Source: Bacteroidales bacterium (GTDB lineage: Bacteria > Bacteroidota > Bacteroidia > Bacteroidales > F082). From it: a stretch of 64,000 nucleotides of DNA. Numbering within the stretch: the stretch's first letter is position 1; each line of letters begins with the position of its first letter. Under the pieces are notes generated by a model, which was given only the letters and a program-made list of their open reading frames with translations, was not told where the DNA came from and ran no database searches. Both the position numbers and the translations under genes were made by a program. Of this stretch, positions 54,067-62,367 are shown piece after piece. The DNA lies in NCBI GenBank assembly GCA_017466405.1, contig JAFTUF010000052.1, positions 1 through 64,000 of the forward strand. The letters are read 5' to 3'.

Positions 54067-54643
54067 ACTTCTGAAAATAGCATTAAGTCTCTTTTGCATA
54101 GCCGCGGTATTTGTCTCTTGCGACAAAAAACAATATCAGCCTAAGCCAAAGTCATATTTCAGAATCGATTTCCCTGAGAAAGAATATGTCAAGCTCGACA
54201 GTATGAGATATTATTCTTTTGAATATCCTGTCTATTCCACCATAACACCAGATTATTTCTCACCGCAAGAGAGAGACTGGGTCAACGTGGAGTTCCCTTC
54301 TCATAAAGCAACCATACACCTTAGTTATAAAACAGTCGATAACAATCTCGAGGAATATCTCGAAGATTCATATTATATGATGACAAAGCATCTCTCCCGC
54401 GCAATAGGTATCAAAGACAGTCTTATTAATAATAAGGAGAATAATGTTTATGGTCTTATCTATTTTCTTGAAGGGGAAGGCGTAGCTTCGCCATTGCAAT
54501 TCTACCTCACCGACAGCACAAGTCATTTCATGCGAGGCTCGCTTTATTTCAATGTCAAAACCAACAACGACTCTGTCGCTCCTGTCATCAATTTCATCAC
54601 CGACGACATCAGACATCTTATCGAAACCTTGGAGTGGAAGTAG
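54059..54643 (+). CDS. gldD: Gliding motility lipoprotein GldD
   Basis: A 194-residue lipoprotein (MNRLLKIALSLFCIAAVFVSC, lipobox Cys at residue 21) followed by the family start DKKQYQPKPKSYFRIDFPEKEYVKLDSMRYYSFEYPVYSTITPDYF. GldD is needed for gliding and T9SS function in Flavobacterium, with GldE as a stabilising partner. The ATG lies inside the gldE end (8-bp overlap), consistent with coupled translation. The stop codon is followed at once by an 8-bp repeat tract. Confidence 0.93.
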   Translation: MNRLLKIALSLFCIAAVFVSCDKKQYQPKPKSYFRIDFPEKEYVKLDSMRYYSFEYPVYSTITPDYFSPQERDWVNVEFPSHKATIHLSYKTVDNNLEEYLEDSYYMMTKHLSRAIGIKDSLINNKENNVYGLIYFLEGEGVASPLQFYLTDSTSHFMRGSLYFNVKTNNDSVAPVINFITDDIRHLIETLEWK

Positions 54644-54687
54644 AAGTTGCTGAGTTACTAAGTTACTGAGTTGCTGAGTTGCTGAGG
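54644..54687. repeat. 8-bp tandem tract after gldD
   Basis: About five units (CTGAGTTA, CTAAGTTA, CTGAGTTG, CTGAGTTG, CTGAG) start within 7 bp of the gldD stop codon. Confidence 0.8.
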
Positions 54688-54707
54688 GAAAAATTAAAAA
54701 AACTTTT

Positions 54708-54747
54708 GTTATTGTTTTTTTGTCTTTAAGCTTTTTTCTTATCTTTG
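54708..54747 (+). promoter_or_regulatory. corA promoter with upstream 7-bp-like tract
   Basis: TATCTTTG (54740-54747) is preceded by CTTTTGT, TATTGTT and CTTTAAG units, a less regular form of the tract seen at gldE and trpS. Confidence 0.65.
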
Positions 54748-54823
54748 CCGAAATTTTTTATTAGACATTACCGATGTAGGCAATAAATTATAGTATTCAC
54801 TATCAAAGAAAGGGGGAAAGACC

Positions 54824-55744
54824 ATGATAGAAACATTAGCAGTTGGCAAGCTAAAATGGCATCATATTACAGACCCGACGGAAGAAGATTTCGTTGAATT
54901 GAGAGAGAAATTTCATTTTCACCCCCTCGATATTGAAGACTGTAGGTCGGTGAACCAACGTCCAAAAATAGACATCTACGACGATTATTATTTCCTTATC
55001 TTACAATATCCCGATTTCGACAGACAGGACAAATTCATTTTCCCAAAGGAAGTGAAGCTCTTCTGGGGTAAGGATTACATCATAACCTTGGAAAGAAAAC
55101 GCTGGCACGTAAGTCAACTCTTCAATGAATATAACGAACGCGATGATGAGTCACTGACAAAAGAACTCGTCACGACCGACCTCCTACTCTATCGTATCAT
55201 CGAGAAACTCATGAAAGAGTCACTCTATCTCTTGAAGAAGATAGGCTTCGAGCTCGAAATGCTCAACAAAGAACTCTTCGGAACAAGACAGGTCAGAATC
55301 ATCGAGAGAATATCGGTAACAAGAAAAAACATCATCACTATCAACACCATCTTCAAGCCTCAGCTCAGAATGTTCCACAGCTTCGAGACTGGTCAGATCA
55401 GAGGTTTCGGCGACGTAGAATTTATGGAAGACTACTGGGGTAACATCCTCGACTACTACCAAAAGGTATGGGATATGACGGAAGACCACGAAGATTTGAT
55501 TGAAGGTCTTTCCAAGACATTTGATTCGATGCAGACAAACAAGACTAACGAGATTATGAAGATTCTCACCTTGCTCTCATCGATAATACTTCCTCTCACC
55601 TTTATCACAGGTCTCTTCGGAATGAACGTGGTGTTTCCTTTCATCACAACGACAAAGGTAGCGTTCTGGATAATAATAGGCGTGATGCTCTTAGTCAGCG
55701 CCGCCTTGATATACTTCTTCAATCATAGGAAATGGTGGAAGTGA
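54824..55744 (+). CDS. corA: Magnesium/cobalt transport protein CorA
   Basis: A pentameric Mg2+ channel. The N-terminal cytoplasmic domain is alpha/beta (MIETLAVGKLKWHHITDPTEEDFVELREKFHFHPLDIEDC), followed by the long stalk helix and two membrane helices. The selectivity motif GMN is in LFGMNVVFPF, and the second helix AFWIIIGVMLLVSAALIYFF ends in the basic tail HRKWWK. Length of 306 residues is normal. It is convergent with the SulP gene, with a hairpin terminator between. Confidence 0.94.
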   Translation: MIETLAVGKLKWHHITDPTEEDFVELREKFHFHPLDIEDCRSVNQRPKIDIYDDYYFLILQYPDFDRQDKFIFPKEVKLFWGKDYIITLERKRWHVSQLFNEYNERDDESLTKELVTTDLLLYRIIEKLMKESLYLLKKIGFELEMLNKELFGTRQVRIIERISVTRKNIITINTIFKPQLRMFHSFETGQIRGFGDVEFMEDYWGNILDYYQKVWDMTEDHEDLIEGLSKTFDSMQTNKTNEIMKILTLLSSIILPLTFITGLFGMNVVFPFITTTKVAFWIIIGVMLLVSAALIYFFNHRKWWK

Positions 55745-55783
55745 AGCCAATTTACAATTGACATTAAGAATTAGATATAAAAA

Positions 55784-55810
55784 GAGGTTGGTAGTTTTCA
55801 TACCAACCTC
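55784..55810. terminator. Hairpin terminator between corA and the SulP gene
   Basis: A perfect 10-bp stem GAGGTTGGTA/TACCAACCTC; on the minus strand it is followed by five T residues, so it mainly serves the SulP gene. Confidence 0.8.
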
Positions 55811-55846
55811 AATTGTTAATTGTAAATTGTTACTTGTTAATTGTTG
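55811..55846. repeat. 7-bp tandem tract overlapping the SulP stop codon
   Basis: Units of TTAATTG/TAAATTG/TTACTTG cover the stop codon at 55830-55832 and the last four codons (T, I, N, K) of the SulP protein. Confidence 0.65.
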
Positions 55847-57563
55847 CTGATACAGCTTCTGCTCTTGCGAGCGCTTTGTGGATGTGGTCGAGGACATTCT
55901 CTTCGCCGACCATATCGACGATGCCTGCTTGTTTTATAGCTGCATGAACATTCTGATTAACACCAGAGAGAATTATGATATGACCTTCGTCTTGTGCCGA
56001 CTTGATAAAAATCTCAAGGTTGTGGATACCGGTAGCATCGATAAAACTTACCTTACGCATTCTGATGATACGTATGATATTGTCGGTGCGACGATGTGAT
56101 AATTCTTCGAATTTATTAGCGATACCGAAGAAGAATGGTCCTTCGATTTCATAAACTTCTGTAAGTGCTGGGATAACGAGTTTCTCATCTTGTTCGCCAT
56201 CGTGGTGCACGTCCATCTCATCTTCGATAACAGAGATGCTTGTATTTTCCATGACACGTTTGATGAATAAGATAACAGCCATAACCAAACCAATCTCAAT
56301 AGCGATAGTAAGGTCGAAGATAACAGTCAGAAGTAATGTTGCAAAAAGAACAGCAATGTCGCTTCTCGACTGACGGCACATTGAAACGATAGTTCTCCAG
56401 CCGCTCATGTTATAAGCCACGATGATAAGCACGCCGGCGAGACATGACATTGGGATGAGACCTACCAAACTACCTAAGAACAACAACACCATTAATAATA
56501 CTAAGGTGTGGATGATACCAGCCACAGGAGTACGGCCTCCGTTGTTGATGTTTGCCATTGTACGAGCGATGGCGCCTGTTGCAGGAATACCGCCGAAGAA
56601 AGGAACGACGACATTAGCGATACCGTTACCGATGAGCTCTGTGTTAGAGTTGTGACGGTCGCCAATGACACCGTCAGCAACCATAGCAGAGAGCAACGAC
56701 TCAATAGCACCTAACATAGCGATGGTAAATGCTGAAGGAAGAACGGCTTGTGCTGTTGAGAAGAATGTCTCACCTTCTGCCAAGGCTGGCATTCTGAATG
56801 AAGGAAGACCTGAAGGCAACTCATACAAATCACTAATTGTCTTGATAGAATCGACGCCTGCATATTTTTTAAGAGCCCATGTAGCAGCTGTCATAATGAT
56901 AATTGCCATCAAGGAGCCTGGGATTTTCTTTGAGAATTTTGGTGTAACAACTATTATCAAGATACTCAACATACCTACAAGAAGTGCCCACCAGTTAATG
57001 TTAGAGATGTTTTGGAAATAGCATACCCATTTGTCGATGAAGTTAGCCGGAACATTTTCGATGCCGAGACCGAAGAGGTCATTCATCTGAGTGGAGAAGA
57101 TTGTGATTGCGATACCGCCTGTGAAACCCACGATGATAGGATAAGGCATGAACTTAATGATGCTTCCGAGTTTGAAGACACCCATCACAATCTGCATCAG
57201 ACCTGCCAAGACAGTAGCGATTGCTAATCCGGCGAGACCAAACTGTTGGATGATACCATAGATGATTACGATGAAAGCACCTGTCGGACCGCCTATCTGC
57301 ACTTTAGAACCGCCCAATGCCGAGATGATAAAACCTGCCATGATAGCAGTGACGAGACCTTCGGTAGGACCCACGCCTGAAGCGATACCGAAAGCGATAG
57401 CTAAAGGAATAGCCACGATACCCACGATGACACCAGCCATCGCATCTTTAGCGAACAACTGTTTGTTGTAACCCTTTAAGGTCGAAAACAAGCGAGGTTT
57501 AAAATCAATAGAAAATTTACGGCTTTTCTTTGCCTTTGTGTTAATTGTATTTGCCTTTGCCAT
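55830..57563 (-). CDS. SulP family anion permease
   Basis: A 577-residue transporter: about 12 membrane helices between residues 40 and 430 (GIVAIPLAIAFGIASGVGPTEGLVTAIMAGFIISALGGSKVQIGGPTGAF is the family's signature region) and a C-terminal cytosolic STAS domain (residues about 455-565, FFFGIANKFEEL...VSFIDATGIHNLEIFIKSAQDEGHIIILSGVN). SulP proteins carry sulfate, bicarbonate or dicarboxylates; the substrate cannot be told here. No carbonic anhydrase gene is near. The promoter on the minus strand has TATCTTTG at 57645-57652. The last codons lie in a 7-bp repeat tract. Confidence 0.94.
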   Translation of the reverse strand: MAKANTINTKAKKSRKFSIDFKPRLFSTLKGYNKQLFAKDAMAGVIVGIVAIPLAIAFGIASGVGPTEGLVTAIMAGFIISALGGSKVQIGGPTGAFIVIIYGIIQQFGLAGLAIATVLAGLMQIVMGVFKLGSIIKFMPYPIIVGFTGGIAITIFSTQMNDLFGLGIENVPANFIDKWVCYFQNISNINWWALLVGMLSILIIVVTPKFSKKIPGSLMAIIIMTAATWALKKYAGVDSIKTISDLYELPSGLPSFRMPALAEGETFFSTAQAVLPSAFTIAMLGAIESLLSAMVADGVIGDRHNSNTELIGNGIANVVVPFFGGIPATGAIARTMANINNGGRTPVAGIIHTLVLLMVLLFLGSLVGLIPMSCLAGVLIIVAYNMSGWRTIVSMCRQSRSDIAVLFATLLLTVIFDLTIAIEIGLVMAVILFIKRVMENTSISVIEDEMDVHHDGEQDEKLVIPALTEVYEIEGPFFFGIANKFEELSHRRTDNIIRIIRMRKVSFIDATGIHNLEIFIKSAQDEGHIIILSGVNQNVHAAIKQAGIVDMVGEENVLDHIHKALARAEAVSATINK

Positions 57564-57644
57564 AACAAATAAATGAATGATAATACCTTATAACTGTTTT
57601 TAATGAAAATTTCTAATAAAAAATCTGCGGTTGTTTTCGGGCTG

Positions 57645-57674
57645 CAAAGATAGCAAAAAGACTAATGACAAAAG
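57645..57674 (-). promoter_or_regulatory. SulP gene promoter with upstream 7-bp tract
   Basis: TATCTTTG (57645-57652 on the minus strand) is preceded by CTTTTGT, CATTAGT and CTTTTTG units, the same units as upstream of gldE and the DUF1016 gene. Confidence 0.75.
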
Positions 57675-57710
57675 ATTTTTTGAATAATATTTTGCCTTAT
57701 ATATTGCATT

Positions 57711-58766
57711 TTATTTTCTCTGCTGTAAGAAAAATAATTCTTTTTGGTGTTCTGTTTCTTTTTCCAATTCTTTTTCTGATGGAAGATAATTCATATATTG
57801 AGAGGCGAATAAATGTTTATTATCATTTAATACGGAATAACGCGCCATCGTCTTATCCGTTTCTGTGCAAAGTAAAATTCCTATAGTTGGATTGTCTTTT
57901 TCACCTTTCATAATATCATCATATAATCTCACATACATATCCAATTGTCCAATATCCTGATGGGTAATTGCATGATTTTTTAGTTCAATGATTACAAAAC
58001 AATTTAAAATATAGTTATAAAACACCAAATCGATATAAAAGTCAGTCGTATCCGTGCGGATTAATTGTTGGCGAGCTACAAATGAAAATCCTTTCCCTAA
58101 TTCTAAAAGGAAATTTTGCATTTGATCTATAATTGCTTGTTCTAATGCAGATTCGCTGTATCCTTTATTACTGGGTAACCCTAAAAACTCTAAGACAGCA
58201 GGATTTTTAATAAATTCCAAACTATTATTTATAATCTTGGATGTTTTATCTTTCACCTCCTGTCCACAAATTTCTTTCGCTTGGGAGGACAACATTCTTT
58301 GATAGTATAACGTAGAAATATTTCTATCAAGCGTTCTGTACGACCACATTTGATTAGCAGACTCTTTGGCATACCATTCCCTCGCTTCTTCGTTTTTCAC
58401 ACGTAATAATCTTTCGTAATGAGTCCAATTCAATATGGGTGTAGATTGGTCAGGCACTGACTGACCAATTGGAAGATTATTGAACATCAAATAGAAAGCT
58501 TTGAAGTTTTTAATATTGGTAATAGAAAATCCTTTACCAAACTCCTCAGTCAGAGATTTTGAGGCTAATTCAACAACATGTTTTCCATATTCAGCTCTAA
58601 CATTACCACCTTGTTCATAAATAACGATTCTCTGACCTATAAGCCAATTCCTCCTTACCAATGCGAAATTAACGGCATTATACGCAATACGTCTAGATTC
58701 GTTAACGATTTCTTTTAATTCAGAAACAAACTGTTTGTCTTGCTTTTTTGTGATATTATTTTTCAT
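57711..58766 (-). CDS. DUF1016/YhcG-type PD-(D/E)XK nuclease
   Basis: A 351-residue protein. The N-terminal DUF1016 part is helical (ELKEIVNESRRIAYNAVNFALVRRNWLIGQRIVIYEQ...AEYGKHVVELASKSLTEEFGKGFSITNIKNFKAFY). The C-terminal half (about 220-330) is a PD-(D/E)XK nuclease core with TDFYIDLVFYNYILNCFVIIELKNHAITHQDIGQLDMYV (Asp and Glu-x-Lys). Proteins of this family occur as single accessory genes and in defence-related loci; their role is not settled. It stands alone here; its upstream side is a block of dispersed repeats. Confidence 0.9.
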   Translation of the reverse strand: MKNNITKKQDKQFVSELKEIVNESRRIAYNAVNFALVRRNWLIGQRIVIYEQGGNVRAEYGKHVVELASKSLTEEFGKGFSITNIKNFKAFYLMFNNLPIGQSVPDQSTPILNWTHYERLLRVKNEEAREWYAKESANQMWSYRTLDRNISTLYYQRMLSSQAKEICGQEVKDKTSKIINNSLEFIKNPAVLEFLGLPSNKGYSESALEQAIIDQMQNFLLELGKGFSFVARQQLIRTDTTDFYIDLVFYNYILNCFVIIELKNHAITHQDIGQLDMYVRLYDDIMKGEKDNPTIGILLCTETDKTMARYSVLNDNKHLFASQYMNYLPSEKELEKETEHQKELFFLQQRK

Positions 58767-58791
58767 GATTTCAAAAACTTGGTTTGGAGCA

Positions 58792-58835
58792 CAAAGATAG
58801 CAAAAAGACTAATGACAAAAGACTGATAGCGAAAG
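58792..58835 (-). promoter_or_regulatory. DUF1016 gene promoter with upstream 7-bp tract
   Basis: TATCTTTG (58792-58799, minus strand) is preceded by CTTTCGC, TATCAGT, CTTTTGT, CATTAGT and CTTTTTG units. The last three units are the same as at the SulP promoter. Confidence 0.75.
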
Positions 58836-58873
58836 ATTTTTTTGAAGGGACTTAAGGAACGGACATAAGGGTA

Positions 58874-58926
58874 GAGACGTATCAACAACACCGATGAAAA
58901 TAAACAATATATTGTTGCTGCGTCTC
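58874..58926 (+). repeat. GAGACG hairpin element, copy 3
   Basis: The outer arms GAGACG/CGTCTC and the inner arms CAACAA/TTGTTG surround an A-rich loop. It is almost identical to 8745-8797. Confidence 0.8.
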
Positions 58927-58933
58927 CGCGCTT

Positions 58934-59000
58934 TTGAGTCACCGAGTTGTTTGGGTCATCTTTACTTGGTGACTCGGTGACTTGATGACTTGGAGACTTT
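58934..59000. repeat. 8-bp tandem tract with inverted halves
   Basis: Units TTGAGTCA and CCGAGTTG on the left are answered by CTTGGTGA, CTCGGTGA, CTTGATGA and CTTGGAGA on the right, the reverse-complement form. It lies directly after the GAGACG hairpin. Confidence 0.75.
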
Positions 59001-59020
59001 ATCCGTTGACTGTTGACAAC
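59001..59020. repeat. 7-bp tract (CCGTTGA, CTGTTGA)
   Basis: Two to three 7-bp units precede the first terminator hairpin of glyA; the same units occur at 59129-59154. Confidence 0.6.
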
Positions 59021-59025
59021 AAAAA

Positions 59026-59053
59026 AAAGAGCTCCTATTTCTAAGAGCTCTTT
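59026..59053 (-). terminator. Distal terminator hairpin of glyA
   Basis: The stem AAAGAGCTC/GAGCTCTTT is followed on the minus strand by a run of T residues. Confidence 0.8.
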
Positions 59054-59076
59054 AGTTTTTGTTTATTGATATTTGA

Positions 59077-59106
59077 AAAAAGGACGCACTGTTGATTGCG
59101 TCCTTT
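59077..59106 (-). terminator. Proximal terminator hairpin of glyA
   Basis: The stem AAAGGACGCA/TGCGTCCTTT is followed on the minus strand by T residues, 50 bp after the glyA stop codon. Two terminators in tandem end this gene. Confidence 0.85.
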
Positions 59107-59128
59107 GTATATTAAATATGTGGACAAA

Positions 59129-59160
59129 GTCTGTTGACTGTTGACCGTTGTCTTTTATTA
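59129..59160. repeat. 7-bp tract reaching the glyA stop codon
   Basis: Units CTGTTGA, CTGTTGA, CCGTTGT and CTTTTAT run into the glyA stop codon. In the plus direction this resembles the promoter tracts but lacks the TATCTTTG box. Confidence 0.6.
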
Positions 59161-60438
59161 CCATGCGAACAATGGGAATTCTGACATCATTTCGTTGACT
59201 TTTTCTCTTACTGCTGTAAGTTTTGCAGAGTCGTCGATGTGGCTGATGACGTCGTCGATCATTTCAACGATTGGTTCCATGTGTTCTTCCTTAAGACCAC
59301 GTGTTGTGATAGCAGGAGTACCTATGCGGAGACCTGATGTTTGGAATGGTGAGCGGCTGTCGAAAGGAACCATGTTCTTGTTGACTGTAATGTCAGCTTG
59401 AACGAGAGTATTTTCAACCATTCTACCTGTGACTTCTGGGAATTTAGAACGAAGGTCGATGAGCATGAGGTGGTTATCTGTACCGCCTGAGATAATGTTG
59501 TAACCTCTGTCGGTGAAAGCCTTAGCCATCACTGTAGCGTTTTTCTTAACTTGGAGGATATATTCGAAGTATTCGTCTGAGAGAGCTTCACCGAAAGCGA
59601 CAGCTTTACTTGCGATGACGTGTTCGAGTGGACCGCCTTGTACGCCTGGGAATACTGCGCTGTTGAGGAGAGCTGACATCATTTTCACTTCGCCCTTAGG
59701 TGTTGTCAAACCCCATGGGTTTTCGAAGTCGTCACGCATTAAGATCATACCGCCGCGTGGTCCACGGAGTGTCTTGTGTGTTGTTGTTGTGATGATGTGA
59801 CAGTAATCCAATGGGTCGTTGAGGATACCGCGAGCGATGAGGCCTGAAGGGTGAGAAACGTCAGCCATCAAGATAGCGCCAACTTTGTCAGCTACTTCGC
59901 GCATGCGTTTGTAATCCCAGTCACGTGAATAAGCTGATGCACCAGCGATGATGAGTTTAGGTTTTTTCTCTAAAGCTACTTTTTCCATGTTGTCGTAATC
60001 GACGCGGCCTGTTTCAGGACTTACTTGGTAAGCAACTGGGTTATAGAGGATACCTGATGAGTTTACCGGTGAACCGTGTGAGAGGTGACCGCCGTGAGCG
60101 AGGTCTAATCCCATGAATGTGTCGCCAGGTTTCAAACAAGCGAGCATAACAGCCATGTTAGCTTGTGCGCCTGAGTGAGGTTGTACGTTGGCGTATGTTG
60201 CGTTGAATAATTCGCATGCTCTTGCAATAGCGATTTCTTCTGTTTGGTCAACTATTTGACAACCACCATAGTAACGCTTGCCAGGATAACCTTCAGCATA
60301 TTTGTTTGTCATTACTGAACCCATGGCTTTCAACACTTGGTCGCTGACGAAGTTTTCTGAAGCGATAAGTTCGATGCCATGCATTTGGCGTTGTTTTTCT
60401 TTACGAATCAAGTTAAAAACTTTTGTGTCTTTTTTCAT
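59158..60438 (-). CDS. glyA: Serine hydroxymethyltransferase
   Basis: A PLP enzyme that interconverts serine and glycine while loading tetrahydrofolate with a one-carbon unit. [40 protein letters not shown] is the N-terminal signature. The PLP lysine is in [15 protein letters not shown] (about residue 230). Length of 426 residues is typical. The minus-strand -7 box TACCTTTG is at 60515-60522, leaving a leader of about 70 nt, longer than for most genes here; no known riboswitch fold is seen in it. Functionally it links with gcvH and the folate cyclo-ligase in this window. Confidence 0.97.
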   Translation of the reverse strand: MKKDTKVFNLIRKEKQRQMHGIELIASENFVSDQVLKAMGSVMTNKYAEGYPGKRYYGGCQIVDQTEEIAIARACELFNATYANVQPHSGAQANMAVMLACLKPGDTFMGLDLAHGGHLSHGSPVNSSGILYNPVAYQVSPETGRVDYDNMEKVALEKKPKLIIAGASAYSRDWDYKRMREVADKVGAILMADVSHPSGLIARGILNDPLDYCHIITTTTHKTLRGPRGGMILMRDDFENPWGLTTPKGEVKMMSALLNSAVFPGVQGGPLEHVIASKAVAFGEALSDEYFEYILQVKKNATVMAKAFTDRGYNIISGGTDNHLMLIDLRSKFPEVTGRMVENTLVQADITVNKNMVPFDSRSPFQTSGLRIGTPAITTRGLKEEHMEPIVEMIDDVISHIDDSAKLTAVREKVNEMMSEFPLFAW

Positions 60439-60514
60439 GGTTTACCTATTTTATTGATATTAAATAAATTACTTTTTAACACGCGAATTTAAAGCGCTCT
60501 TTTATTTCAACTCT

Positions 60515-60522
60515 CAAAGGTA
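60515..60522 (-). promoter_or_regulatory. -7 box of glyA
   Basis: TACCTTTG on the minus strand, about 77 bp upstream of the ATG. Confidence 0.65.
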
Positions 60523-60559
60523 TAAAAGTTTTTTGAATAAAAAAGAAAAAAGTTAAATA

Positions 60560-60609
60560 ATATTGACTTGGACTTTGACTGTTGACATGGACTTGGACTC
60601 TGACTTTGG
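60560..60609. repeat. 6-bp tandem tract (TTGACT/TGGACT type)
   Basis: About eight 6-bp units such as TTGACT, TGGACT and TTGGAC lie between glyA and the second prenyl synthase promoter. Confidence 0.6.
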
Positions 60610-60655
60610 TTATAAAACATCCGTTCCCATATCCTGTTCCCATTTCCCAAAAAAT

Positions 60656-60698
60656 CTTTAGACTTTAGACTTTCGTCATTAGACTTTTTATATCTTTG
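60656..60698 (+). promoter_or_regulatory. Prenyl synthase promoter with upstream 7-bp tract
   Basis: TATCTTTG (60691-60698) is preceded by five 7-bp units (CTTTAGA, CTTTAGA, CTTTCGT, CATTAGA, CTTTTTA). The ATG at 60716 is about 17 bp after the box, so the leader is very short. Confidence 0.8.
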
Positions 60699-60715
60699 TG
60701 AAAAATAATTCGCTG

Positions 60716-61690
60716 ATGTCAAAACTTGATGAAATAAAGAAAACGATAGAGCCTGAACTAAAGAGATTCAATGTCTTCCTTGAAGAAAGCCTGAAGTCAT
60801 CGACGCCTTTGTTGAATAAGATTCTGAAGTATGTCTTAAAACAGAAAGGCAAGCAGATAAGACCTTTATTCGTTTTGTTATCGGCGAAATGTCATGGCGA
60901 GATTAACGACAACACATACAGAGCAGCTGCTTTCATCGAGCTTCTACATACTGCCACATTAATACACGACGATGTCGTTGACGACTCCGACAAACGTCGC
61001 GGATTGTTTTCTATCAACGCTTTATGGAAAAATAAAATCGCTGTCTTGGTCGGCGACTATCTTCTTTCAAAAGGAATGATGTTAGCTTTGGAAAACAAAG
61101 ACTATCAGATGCTCGACACCATCTCCGAGACTGTGAAGGCGATGAGTGAAGGCGAGATTTATCAGATGGAGAAGGCACGCCGCATGGACATCACAGAGGA
61201 AGATTATTACGAGATAATAAGAAGAAAGACTGCATCCTTGATAGCATCGTGCTGTGTGGTAGGCGCTCTCTCAGCAAATGCCAACGAGACTCAGGTCGAG
61301 AAGATGCGACATTTCGGAACATCGGCGGGTATCGCCTTCCAAATAAAAGACGACATCTTCGATTACCAAATTAATAACAAAACAGGAAAACCTGCCGGCA
61401 ACGATATCCAAGAACATAAGATGACATTACCTCTGATTCATCTTCTTAAGACATGCTCTGGTTCGGAGAGAAGGAGCATCATCAGAAAGATAAAATATAA
61501 GAGCGATGAGTTGGAGACGCGTCTCGACATAATAAATAAGGTACAGCAAAACAAGAGTTTAGATTATGCTGAAGAGAAGATGAGCGATTTCGTAAACGAC
61601 GCCCTGTCGCAGTTAGACGAGATTCAAGATTCGGAAGCCTTGACATCATTGAAAGAGTTAGTTAACTTTTGTATCAACAGAGAAAAATAA
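60716..61690 (+). CDS. Polyprenyl diphosphate synthase (long-chain type)
   Basis: A 324-residue synthase of the IspB/octaprenyl type, which makes the side chain of menaquinone. The first Asp-rich motif is LIHDDVVDDSDKRRG, preceded by ELLHTATLIHDD with small residues that allow long products; the second is FQIKDDIFDYQ. GKQIRPLFVLLSAKCHG is the conserved start. The ATG at 60716 is used because a GTG at 60698 overlaps the -7 box. It is followed 5 bp later by the barrel gene. Confidence 0.93.
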   Translation: MSKLDEIKKTIEPELKRFNVFLEESLKSSTPLLNKILKYVLKQKGKQIRPLFVLLSAKCHGEINDNTYRAAAFIELLHTATLIHDDVVDDSDKRRGLFSINALWKNKIAVLVGDYLLSKGMMLALENKDYQMLDTISETVKAMSEGEIYQMEKARRMDITEEDYYEIIRRKTASLIASCCVVGALSANANETQVEKMRHFGTSAGIAFQIKDDIFDYQINNKTGKPAGNDIQEHKMTLPLIHLLKTCSGSERRSIIRKIKYKSDELETRLDIINKVQQNKSLDYAEEKMSDFVNDALSQLDEIQDSEALTSLKELVNFCINREK

Positions 61691-61695
61691 TCATT

Positions 61696-62352
61696 ATGAA
61701 AAAACTTTTATTTTTAGCAATAATAGCATTTTCCTTTGCAACAACTATTTACGGACAGAATTTCTACGGAGGCTTAGTAGCTGGCGGAACGATGTCGCAG
61801 ATTGGAGGCGATGGCAGAGGCGGCTTTCACAAAGTAGGAATCGTAGGCGGAGCCTTCGCAGGACTGAAGTTAAACGAAGACTTCGACATACAGATGGAAC
61901 TGAAATATATACAAAAAGGCTCTCTTTCCAACGACTTTGAAAGCTTTCCCGGATCAGACCCTTTCCTCATAAAATTGGATTACATCGACTTGCCAATAGT
62001 CATGTCGTATAATCTCAACAAGATAAACATCAACGACGTAAATCTCAAATGGATGAAACTCGAATTCGGGTTGAGCTTAGACGTCTTGGTCAACGCACGT
62101 CAGAAAATATTAGGGCAGATTGTCCTCAGCGACCCATGGAACAGATTAGTTGTCAATACCGTCCTCGGCGTCAGAGTCGATGTAAGAGAAAATCTCGAAG
62201 TCGGATTAAGGAGCATCAACTCCATGACGTCAATATGTCCAGTGTCGAAATATCCATATAATAACGGCGTTGTGAACTACGTCAGACGTCTTTTCCCTTT
62301 TTACGGAATGTTCAACGACGTAGTGCAGCTTTCGATTTATTGGAAAATATGA
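61696..62352 (+). CDS. PorT-like outer membrane beta-barrel protein
   Basis: A 218-residue protein with a signal peptide (MKKLLFLAIIAFSFATTIYGQ) and barrel strands of the PF13568 type (FYGGLVAGGTMSQIGGDGRGGFHKVGIVGGAFAGLKLNEDFDIQMELKYIQKGS...IKLDYIDLPIVMSYNL). The opening GGLVAGGTMSQIGGDG and the segment LDYIDLPI are close to those of PorT and its relatives in T9SS organisms, so a role in the secretion system is possible but not shown. It ends in ...VVQLSIYWKI. The ATG at 61696 is 5 bp after the prenyl synthase stop, so they are co-transcribed. Confidence 0.78.
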   Translation: MKKLLFLAIIAFSFATTIYGQNFYGGLVAGGTMSQIGGDGRGGFHKVGIVGGAFAGLKLNEDFDIQMELKYIQKGSLSNDFESFPGSDPFLIKLDYIDLPIVMSYNLNKININDVNLKWMKLEFGLSLDVLVNARQKILGQIVLSDPWNRLVVNTVLGVRVDVRENLEVGLRSINSMTSICPVSKYPYNNGVVNYVRRLFPFYGMFNDVVQLSIYWKI

Positions 62353-62367
62353 TCAATTAACAATTTG

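Noticed and set aside
55878..57471. Several plus-strand frames opposite the SulP gene
   Set aside because: They are shadows of a well-supported membrane transporter gene and have no motif or promoter.
60439..60514. Riboswitch in the glyA leader
   Set aside because: The leader is about 70 nt and shows no glycine, SAM or THF riboswitch core that I can recognise.
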